A stretch of 64,000 nt of DNA, taken from Candidatus Rhodoferax randersensis (lineage in GTDB: Bacteria > Pseudomonadota > Gammaproteobacteria > Burkholderiales > Burkholderiaceae_C). Positions 1 to 8,562 of the stretch are shown here, one piece after another. The stretch lies in assembly GCA_016718155.1 (NCBI GenBank), contig JADKEH010000020.1, positions 45,887 through 109,886 on the forward strand, read 5' to 3'. A program made the translations under genes and the position numbers. The notes under the pieces are model-generated. The model was not told the origin of the DNA. It searched no databases and was given only the letters and a program-made list of their open reading frames with translations. Each line of letters begins with the position of its first letter. Position 1 is the first letter of the stretch.

Positions 1-50
1 TGACGGCGACCTTTCATCATATGGGCTGGGCACGCGCCCATGTCGGTTAG
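1..50. repeat. Tail of a dispersed repeat (copy cut by window edge)
   Basis: The first 50 bases match 1720-1769 with about eight differences, including the shared end GCCCATGTCGGTTAG. At 1720-1769 this stretch directly follows a full CGTCATTGCGA-type repeat, so the window probably opens inside the end of another copy. Both copies can form a small TGGGC/GCCCA stem. Confidence 0.6.
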
Positions 51-88
51 TCCGGGTCCGCAACCACTCTTTGGGTTAAGACTTCACC

Positions 89-325
89 ATGCAGACGCCC
101 CGCATCAGCCGCACCATCGATGGCCGCGCGCTGGAGCCGCCTGAGCCCCTGATATTGACCCTGGATGCGCTGGAGACGCTGGGCGCGCACGAGCAGTTGT
201 TGCTGCTGCTGGACCGCGAGCCTTTGCCGCTGTACCAAGCGCTGGAGTCCAGCGGCCATGCCTGGCAGACACAGCGCGGCACCGACGGCTCATTTGAAGT
301 GCTGATCTGGCGCAAGAGCGACTGA
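89..325 (+). CDS. DUF2249 domain protein
   Basis: A 78-residue protein that is almost entirely a DUF2249 domain. The conserved DGRALEPPEPL near the N-terminus, the hydrophilic LLLLLDREPLPLY centre and the FEVLIWR end are all visible. DUF2249 proteins are small cytoplasmic proteins of unknown biochemical role and often sit near denitrification or nitric-oxide response genes. The stop overlaps the next start in an ATGA arrangement (325), so the two genes are probably translationally coupled. Family assignment is firm; function is not known. Confidence 0.85.
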   Translation: MQTPRISRTIDGRALEPPEPLILTLDALETLGAHEQLLLLLDREPLPLYQALESSGHAWQTQRGTDGSFEVLIWRKSD

Positions 326-1632
326 TGCAGGCGCTTCTCTCATTCGAGCAATCGCCGCCGCTGCGCGCACCCTTGCGCTTCTTTCTGACCGCGCCACTGT
401 TTGGCATGCTGGCCGGTGCGCTGTTGCTGTGGGGCGGGCCCGACCTGCTGGCCTCGCGCTGGACGCCCGGCGTGTTGGCGCTAACGCACCTGATCACGGT
501 TGGCTTCATGCTGCAGGTGATGCTGGGTGCCCTGCAGCAATTGATGCCGGTGGTCGCTGGCGCCAACATGGCCCACCCGCTACGGGTCGCGATCGTGGTG
601 CACGCCTGCCTGACCACGGGCACGCTGGTGCTGGTGGCGGCGTTTCTGAGCTACCAGCCCTGGTTGTTTGGTGCCGCCACGCTGCTGCTGGGCGTGGGTG
701 TGCTGACCTTCATCGTTAGCGCCGCTCGGGCGCTGATCGGCGTGGCATCGACCCACGCCACCGTGGGCGGCATGAAGCTGGCGCTGCTGGGCCTGGGTGT
801 CACGCTGACGCTTGGGCTGGTGCTGGCCATCGCGTTGGCCGGTTCCTACAACCTGCCGCTGCAGTCGCTGACCACCCTGCACCTGGGCTGGGGCCTGCTC
901 GGATGGGGCGGCGTGCTGGTGGCCGCCGTGGGCTATGTGGTGGTGCCGATGTTCCAACTCACGCCGCCTTACCCCGACTGGTTCATGCGTTACTTTGCGC
1001 GGGTGGCCATTGGCATCATGGCGCTGTGGATGGCGGCCGAGTTGGGCAAGCTGGAGACGCTGTCCACTTTGTTGGCCATCGCTGCAACGGTGGCCGGTGC
1101 CACCTTGGCCGGCACCACCCTAAGCATTGCCCGGCGCAGCAAACGCGCCAGGCTGGACCCCACCCAACAGTGCTGGCGACTGGCCATGGCTTGCACCCTG
1201 CTGGCCAGCGCCCTGTGGCTGGCCACCCGCTTCATCGCGCCGCTCGAAGCCTGGCCGCAATGGCCGCTGCTGTGGGGCGTGCTGGTGCTGTTTGGCGGCT
1301 TTGTGTCGGTGATGGTGGGCATGCTCTACAAGATCGTGCCGTTTCTGGTCTGGCTGCACCTGCGCAACCTGGGGCGCGGCAAGGTCAGTGCGCCCAACAT
1401 GAAGATGGTGCTGGCCGAATCCGACATGCGCCAGCACCTGTGGCTGCACGGGGTGGCGCTGCTGGCGCTGCTACTGGCCGTGGTCTGGCCAGATTGGCTG
1501 GTCTACCCCGCCGCGGTGGCGCTGATCGCCGCCCACGCCTGGCTGTTGCGCAATCTGCTGCGCGCGCTGGGGGTCTACCGCCGGCACCTGGTGGTGATTG
1601 CAAGCAGCCCGCCAAAAGTGCGTCACCCTTAG
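325..1632 (+). CDS. Polytopic membrane protein, NnrS-like or oxidase-subunit-like
   Basis: A 435-residue hydrophobic protein with roughly eleven or twelve membrane segments and no signal peptide. Short loops carry HLITVGFMLQVMLGALQQL near residue 55 and a later HLGWGLLGWGG segment; histidines within or beside membrane helices recall NnrS and heme-copper-oxidase-like membrane proteins. It is coupled to the DUF2249 gene by an ATGA overlap, a pairing met near nitric-oxide and denitrification genes. No catalytic motif could be identified with certainty, so the name is by resemblance and context only. Confidence 0.6.
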   Translation: MQALLSFEQSPPLRAPLRFFLTAPLFGMLAGALLLWGGPDLLASRWTPGVLALTHLITVGFMLQVMLGALQQLMPVVAGANMAHPLRVAIVVHACLTTGTLVLVAAFLSYQPWLFGAATLLLGVGVLTFIVSAARALIGVASTHATVGGMKLALLGLGVTLTLGLVLAIALAGSYNLPLQSLTTLHLGWGLLGWGGVLVAAVGYVVVPMFQLTPPYPDWFMRYFARVAIGIMALWMAAELGKLETLSTLLAIAATVAGATLAGTTLSIARRSKRARLDPTQQCWRLAMACTLLASALWLATRFIAPLEAWPQWPLLWGVLVLFGGFVSVMVGMLYKIVPFLVWLHLRNLGRGKVSAPNMKMVLAESDMRQHLWLHGVALLALLLAVVWPDWLVYPAAVALIAAHAWLLRNLLRALGVYRRHLVVIASSPPKVRHP

Positions 1633-1645
1633 CGTGAAAGAGCGC

Positions 1646-1769
1646 CGTCATTGCGAACGCAGTGAAGCAATCCACGACTCCCGGCTGCATGGATTGCCAC
1701 GTCGCTGCGCTCCTCGCAATGACGGTGTCCTTTCATGATGTGGGGTGGGCAAAAGCCCATGTCGGTTAG
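1646..1769. repeat. Dispersed palindromic repeat plus second tail element
   Basis: The unit 1646-1724 begins CGTCATTGCGAACG and ends CGCAATGACG, with GCAATCCA and TGGATTGC as internal inverted sequences. It is followed by a 50-base tail (1720-1769) that is repeated at 1-50 and contains the hairpin TGGGCAAAAGCCCA. Confidence 0.8.
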
Positions 1770-1790
1770 GCACACTTGCCTTCAGTCGGG

Positions 1791-4307
1791 CTAAGTAGCG
1801 GTCGGTGTAGCGGCTGGTGTAGCGGTTGAGGCGGCCGCCGTGCGCGCCAGCGCCCATGCCCGCATGTCTGCTGCCGGCATGGGCTTGGCAAACCAGTAGC
1901 CTTGTCCAAAGTCGCAACCGGCCGCGGTCAGCAGCTCGGACTGGACCTCGGTCTCGACGCCTTCGGCGATCACCTGCATGCCCAGCTCGTGCGCCATCAC
2001 GATGATGGCCTTGCACAGTGCCAGATCGGTGGACTCCGGAATCAGGTGGCGCACAAAGCTCTGGTCGATCTTGAGGAAGTCGATGTCAAAGCGTTGCAGG
2101 TAAGACAGCGACGAATAGCCGGTGCCGAAATCGTCCAGCGCCACCTCGATGCCGGCGTCGTGAAAGTCGAGCAGTTGCGCCGTGACGCGCTCATCGGTTT
2201 CCAGCAGCAAGCCCTCGGTGATCTCGATCACGATGCTGCGTCCGGGCAGTCCCAATTCAGTCAGATGCTTGATCCACCCGTTGTGAACTTGCGCGGCCTG
2301 CTGAAACTGAACCGGGGACTTGTTGACACTGATTTGGAAGTCCGGATGAAGCTCGGTGCGCCAGCGCTGGACCTGGTCGGCGGCCTGACGAAACACCCAC
2401 TCACCAATCTCCAGAATCGACCCGCTGCCCTCGGCAATCGGAATGAAGGTGGCCGGGCTCACCATGCCACGCACCGGATGGCGCCAGCGCAACAAGGCCT
2501 CGGCCTTGTGGACCGCGCCCGTGCGCAGCGCCACGATCGGCTGGTAGTGCAACTCGAACTGCCCGGCCTGCAGCCCCCCGCGCAGATCGGAGGCCAGGCG
2601 AGCACGCACCTGAGCGGCCTCCTGCATGGCCGGTTTGAAGTAGCTGTAGCGGTTGCGACCCGCCCCCTTGGCCGCATACAGGGCCTGGTCGGCATTCTTG
2701 AACAACTGCTCGACCTGCATGGCGTCATCCGGGCACAACGAGATGCCGATGCTGGCCGACACAAAGACCTGCTCGTCGCCCAACTGGAACGCTCCCGACA
2801 TGGCCATCAGCAACTTCTGGGCGACGTACTCGAGACCGGCGGTGTCGGCCAGTTCGGGCAGCAGCACCGTGAACTCGTCACCACCCATGCGTGCGACCGT
2901 GTCCGTCTCGCGCAGGCAGGAGCGCAGGCGCGCGGCCACTTCCACCAGCAGCCGATCACCGTTGTCGTGGCCCAGCGAATCGTTGACCTCCTTGAAGTGA
3001 TCCAGGTCCACGAACAAAATCGCCAGCTTCGTGTCGTCGCGCTTGCACTTGAGTATTTCCTGCTCCAGGCGATCACGCAGCATGCGCCGATTCGGCAAGC
3101 CCGTGAGGGTGTCGAAATTGGCCTGCTGCCAGATCAGGGCTTCGGACTGCTTGCGCTCGGTGATATCGGTGTGGGTACCAATCATGCGCAGCGGCTTGCC
3201 CTGAGCATCGCGGCTGATGACCATGCCACGCGTGAGCACCCATTTCCAGGAGCCGTTTTTGCAGCGAACGCGATGCTCATTGACGTAGGTCGGGGTCAGC
3301 CCGTCAAAGTGGGCCTGGCGGTCGCGCGCCATCTGATCGACATCGTCGGGATGGGTCATCGCGTCGAACGCGTCGGCCCGGTCGAGCATGTCAACGTCGG
3401 CGTCGGTGTAGCCATACATTTCCTTGCAGCGCTTGGAGAAGTACTCGACCCCGGTTTGCACGTACCAGTCCCAGACACCGTCGCCCACGCCTTCCAGGGC
3501 GAGCTTCCAGCGCTGCTCGGTCTCGCTCACCCGCGCCTCGGCCAGCTTGCGGTCGGTGATATCGAACAGCACGCCGCAGCGCAGGCTGCCGTGCTCATCC
3601 TGGCTGACCAGGCTGGAGGTTACCTCCACCCACTTGACGGTGCCATCGGGCGTGCAAATCCTGAACTGATCGATAACCGCAACAGACTGGTTCGCGGTCT
3701 CCCGCAACCGCTGTTCCACCATCACATCGTCGTCGGGGTGGCGTAGGGTGCGCAACAGGCTGCTGTCGGCCATGACTTCCTGCGGTGATACACCAAACAC
3801 ACCGCGCACGCCCTCGCTCACAAACGTATATTGACGCGTCCCATCGGCCTTGAGCAGGCAAAGAAACACCATGCCAGGCACCTGCTCGGTCAGCGTGCGC
3901 AACTGGGCTTCGCTCTCAAGCAAGGCTTGTTCGGCGATGCGGCTGGCGGTGATGTCTTCGATGGTGCCTTCGAAATACAACAGCTTGCCATCGTCATCGT
4001 AAACTGCGTGGGAGTTGTCGCGAATCCAGAAACGCTCGCGCGTACGATGCCGGCATTGCTCAGAGACGAAGTTGACCGCCTGGCCGTCGCGTGCAATCTG
4101 CTCCATGAATTGCTGGCGGCGCAACGGATCCACGTACAGCTGGGTGGCGACGTCGCTCAGCGCTGTCATCATCTGCGCTTCACTCTCAAATCCGAACATG
4201 CGCACCAGCGCCGCATTGGCGCGCAGCACCCGGCCCGCCACGCTGGAACGATAGGCGCCAATGGGCAAGAGCTCAAAGAAGAGTGTGGAGCGGTCTGTTG
4301 TTTCCAT
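1791..4307 (-). CDS. PAS-PAS-PAS-GGDEF-EAL cyclic-di-GMP enzyme
   Basis: A bifunctional diguanylate cyclase/phosphodiesterase of about 838 residues, counted here from a TTG three codons before the chosen ATG. Three PAS sensor regions cover roughly 10-130, 135-265 and 270-395. The GGDEF domain has MGGDEF at 477-482 and an RETD inhibitory-site motif just before it. The EAL domain has AEALLRW at 605-611, NKSPVQF, EITE, DDFGTGYSSL at 728-737 and IAEGVE, so both active sites look complete. No membrane segment is evident, so it is probably cytoplasmic. The extreme C-terminus is a low-complexity Ala/Thr/Pro repeat. ATG at 4307 is preferred over the upstream TTG. The gene stands alone; its signal is unknown. 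Confidence 0.93.
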   Translation of the reverse strand: METTDRSTLFFELLPIGAYRSSVAGRVLRANAALVRMFGFESEAQMMTALSDVATQLYVDPLRRQQFMEQIARDGQAVNFVSEQCRHRTRERFWIRDNSHAVYDDDGKLLYFEGTIEDITASRIAEQALLESEAQLRTLTEQVPGMVFLCLLKADGTRQYTFVSEGVRGVFGVSPQEVMADSSLLRTLRHPDDDVMVEQRLRETANQSVAVIDQFRICTPDGTVKWVEVTSSLVSQDEHGSLRCGVLFDITDRKLAEARVSETEQRWKLALEGVGDGVWDWYVQTGVEYFSKRCKEMYGYTDADVDMLDRADAFDAMTHPDDVDQMARDRQAHFDGLTPTYVNEHRVRCKNGSWKWVLTRGMVISRDAQGKPLRMIGTHTDITERKQSEALIWQQANFDTLTGLPNRRMLRDRLEQEILKCKRDDTKLAILFVDLDHFKEVNDSLGHDNGDRLLVEVAARLRSCLRETDTVARMGGDEFTVLLPELADTAGLEYVAQKLLMAMSGAFQLGDEQVFVSASIGISLCPDDAMQVEQLFKNADQALYAAKGAGRNRYSYFKPAMQEAAQVRARLASDLRGGLQAGQFELHYQPIVALRTGAVHKAEALLRWRHPVRGMVSPATFIPIAEGSGSILEIGEWVFRQAADQVQRWRTELHPDFQISVNKSPVQFQQAAQVHNGWIKHLTELGLPGRSIVIEITEGLLLETDERVTAQLLDFHDAGIEVALDDFGTGYSSLSYLQRFDIDFLKIDQSFVRHLIPESTDLALCKAIIVMAHELGMQVIAEGVETEVQSELLTAAGCDFGQGYWFAKPMPAADMRAWALARTAAASTATPAATPTAT

Positions 4308-4454
4308 CACAACCAACGAAGTCAGCGCAGTCTAGCAGGCGCGCTTCGTCGTGGGTAGCGTCGAACCGGTGCGAGATTGGCGACCGTCAGACCGGCAAGC
4401 TCCGCGATCCTTCGCCAGCAGTTGGGCGACGGCGACAACTTGCGCCGCGCGCGG

Positions 4455-5705
4455 TTAGAGCACGCCGCTCTGCCGCAACGCAGCAATGCGGGTCACATCG
4501 AGCCCGAGTTCGGCCAGGACCTGGTCGGTGTGCTCGCCCAAGGCCGGGGGCGCATGGCGCAAGGTGGGCGGCGTGTCGGTCAATCGCAGCGGGCTGGCCA
4601 CGCCCGCGATGGCCCCAATGCCATCCTGTGCGACCTGCTGTGCGGCGCGCGGCTGGGTGATGGCCAGGCCGCGTGCCTTGACTTGTTCGTCGTCAAACGC
4701 CTGCGCCAGGTCGTTGATCGGGCCGCAGGGCACCGCCTTGTCCTGCAGCAGGGCGATCCACTGCGCGGTGGTGCGCGTGCGCGTGGCGCCACTCATGGCC
4801 TCCACCAGCACTTCGCGGTGGCGCACCCGGCTGGTGTTGCTGGCATAACGTTCATCGGCGGCCCACTCCGGGTGGCCAGCCGCCTCGCAGAAACGCACAA
4901 ACTGGCCGTCGTTGCCAATGGCCAGCAGCATGGAGCCGTCTTGCGTGGGGAAGTCCTGGTACGGCGCCAAGCTGGGGTGGCTGTTGCCCTGGCGCTGCGG
5001 CACCTTGCCGGTATTGAGAAAGCCGCTGGCCTGGTTGGCCAGGGTGGCCATGCCGACATCCAGCAGGGCCATGTCAATGTGCTGGCCCCGGCCGCTGGCG
5101 TGCCGCGCCTCGATCGCCGCCAGAATGGCCGTGGCCGCGTAGACGCCGGTGAACAGGTCGGTCAGCGCCACGCCCACCCGTTGCGGGCCGCCACCGGGCA
5201 CGCTGTCGGCGCGGCCGGTGATGCTCATCATGCCGCTCATGGCCTGGATCATCAGGTCGTAGCCGGCGCGTTCGGCATAGGGGCCGTCCTGGCCGAAGCC
5301 GGTGATGGAGCAGTAGATCAAGCGGGGGTTGAGCACATGCAGGCTCGCATAGTCCAGCCCGTAGGCCTGCAAGCCGCCGACCTTGAAGTTCTCCACCAGC
5401 ACATCGCTTTGCAGCACCATCTGGCGCACCAACGCCTGGCCATCCGGATGCGCCAGGTCGAGCGTGATGGAGCGCTTGTTGCGGTTGGTGCAGGTGAAGT
5501 AGCTGGCCTGATCGGTATCGTGGCCCTGCGCGTCCTTCAAGAACGGAGGCCCCCAATGCCGCGTGTCGTCGCCCACGCCGGGGCGCTCGACCTTGATCAC
5601 GTCGGCACCCAGGTCGGCCAGGATCTGGGTACACCAGGGGCCGGCGAGCACCCTGGACAGATCCAGGACTTTGAGGTGGGAAAGGGCTGAGGGTTTGTCG
5701 GTCAT
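4455..5705 (-). CDS. CaiB/BaiF family CoA-transferase, probably glutarate-directed
   Basis: About 416 residues, the usual class III CoA-transferase length. The N-terminus has the family pattern VLDLSRVLAGPWCTQILADLGADVIKVERPG, followed by NRNKRSITLDL, in which the conserved aspartate is the acyl-enzyme nucleophile expected for the family. It lies downstream of glutaryl-CoA dehydrogenase on the same strand, so activation of glutarate to glutaryl-CoA (as in succinyl-CoA:glutarate CoA-transferases) is the most likely role; substrate is inferred from context. The start at 5705 (MTDKPSALSH) is chosen because it sits just before the domain; an upstream in-frame ATG at 5759 adds 18 residues unlike the family. 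Confidence 0.87.
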   Translation of the reverse strand: MTDKPSALSHLKVLDLSRVLAGPWCTQILADLGADVIKVERPGVGDDTRHWGPPFLKDAQGHDTDQASYFTCTNRNKRSITLDLAHPDGQALVRQMVLQSDVLVENFKVGGLQAYGLDYASLHVLNPRLIYCSITGFGQDGPYAERAGYDLMIQAMSGMMSITGRADSVPGGGPQRVGVALTDLFTGVYAATAILAAIEARHASGRGQHIDMALLDVGMATLANQASGFLNTGKVPQRQGNSHPSLAPYQDFPTQDGSMLLAIGNDGQFVRFCEAAGHPEWAADERYASNTSRVRHREVLVEAMSGATRTRTTAQWIALLQDKAVPCGPINDLAQAFDDEQVKARGLAITQPRAAQQVAQDGIGAIAGVASPLRLTDTPPTLRHAPPALGEHTDQVLAELGLDVTRIAALRQSGVL

Positions 5706-5950
5706 GCTTGGTGCTTTCGGTTCTATTTCTTGTGGCGAGCCGTGCTGCTGCTCACGCACTGGAGTTGGCGCCTGCCGGGTGGTGCAAATCCGGGGGGCTC
5801 ATGCTGTCAAAGGCCCAGAAAACGAAGTTTCAGTGCAGACTAACTTGCGTGCAAGTTATGTCGCAACTAAATCGCCCCCCGGCTTCGCCCCACCCAGCGA
5901 TTGGGAGCGTTTTGGCAGGGCCAACCAAAAGACTTGAGGTGAAAGAACGT

Positions 5951-6083
5951 CGTCATTGCGAACGCAGTGAAGCAATCCAGGAGCCCTGAACCCATGGACT
6001 GCCGCGCTGCGCTCGCAGTGACGCCATCAGGTTCAAGGTCCGTGTGCGGTATCGGGCCGGATTCGGGAGACTCGCAATGACGG
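5951..6083. repeat. Dispersed CGTCATTGCGA repeat
   Basis: A mosaic copy that starts CGTCATTGCGAACGCAG, has an inner GCTCGCAGTGACG end near 6020 and an outer CTCGCAATGACGG end at 6083. It separates the dehydrogenase and CoA-transferase genes. The rest of the 5706-6108 gap shows no gene. Confidence 0.8.
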
Positions 6084-6108
6084 GGCCAAGCAAAGACAAG
6101 GACCGAGA

Positions 6109-7305
6109 TCAGTTGGAGAACGCAGCAATCCCCGTCTGCGCCCGCCCCAGAATCAAAGCGTGGATGTCGTGCGTACCTTCATAGGTGTTGACCACTTCCA
6201 AATTCACCAAGTGGCGCGCCACGCCGAACTCGTCGGAGATGCCGTTGCCGCCCATCATGTCGCGTGCCATGCGGGCGATGTCGAGCGACTTGCCGCAGGA
6301 GTTGCGCTTGAGGATGGAAGTGATCTCCACCGACGCTGTGCCCTCGTCCTTCATGCGGCCCAGGCGCAAACAACCTTGCAGGCCCAGCGCGATCTCGGTT
6401 TGCATGTCGGCCAGCTTCTTCTGGATCAACTGGTTGGCGGCCAAGGGGCGGCCGAACTGTTTGCGGTCCAGCACGTACTGGCGGGCGCGGTGCCAGCAGT
6501 CTTCCGCGGCGCCCAGCGCGCCCCAGGCGATGCCGTAGCGGGCGCTGTTCAGGCAGGTGAACGGGCCCTTCAGGCCCTGCACCTCGGGGAAGGCGTTTTC
6601 TTCAGGGCAGAACACACCGTCCATCACGATCTCGCCGGTGATCGACGCGCGCAAGCCCACCTTGCCGTGGATCGCGGGGGCCGACAGACCCTTGGCGCCC
6701 TTGTCCAGCACAAAGCCGCGAATCGGGCCGACCTGTCCGCCTTCGGAGACTTCCTTGGCCCAGACCACAAACACATCGGCGATCGGGCTGTTGGAAATCC
6801 ACATCTTGGAGCCGGTGAGCTTATAGCCACCCGCGACCTTGTAGGCGCGGGTGGCCATGGAGGCCGGGTCCGAGCCGTGGTCGGGCTCGGTCAGGCCAAA
6901 GCAACCGATCCACTCGCCAGTGGCGAGCTTGGGCAAATACTTCTGGCGGGTGGCTTCATTGCCGAATTCGAAGATCGGCAACATCACCAAGGACGACTGC
7001 ACGCTCATCATGGAGCGGTAGCCGGAGTCCACGCGCTCCACCTCGCGGGCGATCAGGCCGTAGGCCACGTAGTTCAGCGCCGGGCCACCATAGGCCTCGG
7101 GAATGGTCGGCCCCAGCAGGCCGAGCTCGCCCATTTCGCGAAAGATGGCGGGATCGGTCTGCTCCTTGCGAAAGGCCTCGATCACGCGTGGCTGCAGCTT
7201 GTCCTGGCAGTAGGCGGCAGAGGCCTCACGGACCATGCGCTCGTCGTCAGTGAGCTGGCTGTCCAGCAGAAACGGATCTTGCCAATTGAATGCAGCGTGG
7301 GCCAT
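6109..7305 (-). CDS. gcdH: Glutaryl-CoA dehydrogenase
   Basis: A 398-residue FAD enzyme that oxidatively decarboxylates glutaryl-CoA to crotonyl-CoA. The acyl-CoA dehydrogenase fold is complete: FGLTEPDHGSDPASM for FAD binding around 136-150, KMWISNSPIADVFVVWAKE, and the catalytic glutamate at 376 in TYEGTHDIHALILGRAQTG. The sequence SGYRSMMSVQSSLVMLP near 94-110 carries the arginine that holds the glutarate carboxylate and is typical of this family rather than of other acyl-CoA dehydrogenases. It is probably first in an operon with the CoA-transferase downstream and is divergent from a LysR-type gene, a common glutarate arrangement. Confidence 0.93.
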   Translation of the reverse strand: MAHAAFNWQDPFLLDSQLTDDERMVREASAAYCQDKLQPRVIEAFRKEQTDPAIFREMGELGLLGPTIPEAYGGPALNYVAYGLIAREVERVDSGYRSMMSVQSSLVMLPIFEFGNEATRQKYLPKLATGEWIGCFGLTEPDHGSDPASMATRAYKVAGGYKLTGSKMWISNSPIADVFVVWAKEVSEGGQVGPIRGFVLDKGAKGLSAPAIHGKVGLRASITGEIVMDGVFCPEENAFPEVQGLKGPFTCLNSARYGIAWGALGAAEDCWHRARQYVLDRKQFGRPLAANQLIQKKLADMQTEIALGLQGCLRLGRMKDEGTASVEITSILKRNSCGKSLDIARMARDMMGGNGISDEFGVARHLVNLEVVNTYEGTHDIHALILGRAQTGIAAFSN

Positions 7306-7379
7306 GTCAAAGTCTCCTGGAATGAATGAGCCCGATGGTAGCGCTGGCCCTGCCAGGCATCAAACGATGATTTCGAATC

Positions 7380-7450
7380 AAGATATTCCATTAGTGCACT
7401 TCATGATGCAAAAGCATTCATTAGTTCAATGCCAAATGATTCACAATTTC
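7380..7450. promoter_or_regulatory. Candidate LysR operator between gcdH and its regulator
   Basis: The AT-rich divergent intergenic region (7306-7534) holds a palindrome ATGCAAAAGCAT at 7406-7417, flanked by two CATTAG sequences. Divergent LysR regulators usually bind such T-rich imperfect palindromes. The exact operator is a guess. Confidence 0.35.
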
Positions 7451-7534
7451 GCTTACAAATATGACTTTGTAGCTACTAAATAGATAGCAACTGAATTTGT
7501 GACTCCGACCTTATTTGTGTACAGTTGGCACATC

Positions 7535-8443
7535 ATGCGCTCCAAAATCCCTTCCCTGCAAGCCCTGGCCTGTTTCGCCGCAGCGGCCCGGCACGAGAGC
7601 TTCACGCGGGCCGCGCAGGAGTTGGCCCTGACCCAAAGCGCGGTGTCGCGCCAGGTGGCGGCGCTGGAAGACTTTCTGGGCGTGGCGCTATTCCAGCGCA
7701 CCCGCCACGGCATGGCGCTGACGCCACGCGGCGCCGACTACGCCCGCCAGATCGCGCCGCGCCTGCAGGCGTTGGAGCAGGACACGCTGGACGCCATGTC
7801 AGCCCAGGGCAGCGGCGGCGCCGTGCATCTGGCGGCCGTGCCGACCTTTGCAACCCGCTGGCTGATACCACGCCTGCCCGACTTTGCCGCGCAGCACCCG
7901 GAGATCGTGGTCCACATCGAAACCCGCACGCGGCCGTTCTTGTTTGCCGACAGTGAGTTCGATTGCGCGCTGTACTCCGGCACCGCCGAACAGGTCGCCA
8001 ACTGGGCTGGCACACGCGCACTTAAATTGATGAGTGAGGATGTACTACCCGTTTGCAGCCCGGCGCTGCTCGACAGTCGGCTTCAGTTGGCGCCCGAAGA
8101 CATCGCGCAACTGCCGTTGCTGCAACAAAGCACGCGTCCCTACGGCTGGCGCCAGTGGTTCGATGCCATGGGCGTGCCCGCGCCCAACGCCTTGTCCGGA
8201 CCGCGCTACGAGCTGTTCTCCATGACCGCCACCGCTGCCGCCTGCGGCTTAGGCGCGGCGCTGGTGCCGCGCCTGCTGGTGGAAGACGAACTGGCGCGCG
8301 GCACCCTGGTGGTGGCCTGCAACCGTGCCCTGCAGGGTGAACGCGCCTACTGCCTGGTGCTGCCCGAACGCAGCGAGGAGCGCCCGGCGGTTGGCGCCTT
8401 CAAGACCTGGCTGCTGCGGGCTGCCGGTGCGACCGGCGCCTAG
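7535..8443 (+). CDS. LysR-type regulator of glutarate genes
   Basis: About 302 residues with an N-terminal winged helix-turn-helix (LQALACFAAAARHESFTRAAQELALTQSAVSRQVAALE in pieces, residues about 7-45) and a C-terminal periplasmic-binding-protein-like effector domain. The sequence resembles GcvA-type LysR proteins. It is divergent from gcdH with 229 bases between, which suggests control of gcdH and the CoA-transferase by glutarate or glutaryl-CoA; that is inferred. The ATG at 7535 is chosen because it starts one turn before the HTH; an in-frame ATG at 7499 would add 12 atypical residues. Confidence 0.85.
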   Translation: MRSKIPSLQALACFAAAARHESFTRAAQELALTQSAVSRQVAALEDFLGVALFQRTRHGMALTPRGADYARQIAPRLQALEQDTLDAMSAQGSGGAVHLAAVPTFATRWLIPRLPDFAAQHPEIVVHIETRTRPFLFADSEFDCALYSGTAEQVANWAGTRALKLMSEDVLPVCSPALLDSRLQLAPEDIAQLPLLQQSTRPYGWRQWFDAMGVPAPNALSGPRYELFSMTATAAACGLGAALVPRLLVEDELARGTLVVACNRALQGERAYCLVLPERSEERPAVGAFKTWLLRAAGATGA

Positions 8444-8510
8444 CCAGTCCACCTCCGGGCAAACCCTATTCACCCGGCACAGCCTGCATGGCTATCATTC
8501 ACTCTAAAAG

Positions 8511-8526
8511 CTGACTAAATGGTCAG
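8511..8526. promoter_or_regulatory. RutR-type operator before preT
   Basis: CTGACTAAATGGTCAG is an imperfect palindrome close to the published RutR consensus TTGACCANNTGGTCAA, matching 11 of 14 fixed positions. It lies 37 bases before the chosen preT start. A near-identical site lies at 39427-39442. Confidence 0.6.
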
Positions 8527-8562
8527 TTTTTGGAACGAATCGCCACTTCAGGAGTTGCCAGC

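Noticed and set aside
1746..1762. TGGGCAAAAGCCCA stem as a rho-independent terminator of the membrane protein gene
   Set aside because: No T-run follows, and the stem is part of a repeated tail also found at the window start.
1902..3746. Long plus-strand open frame (over 600 codons) opposite the PAS-GGDEF-EAL gene
   Set aside because: It is antisense to a gene with complete GGDEF and EAL motifs; high GC at third positions leaves the opposite frame open. Its translation has no recognisable domain.
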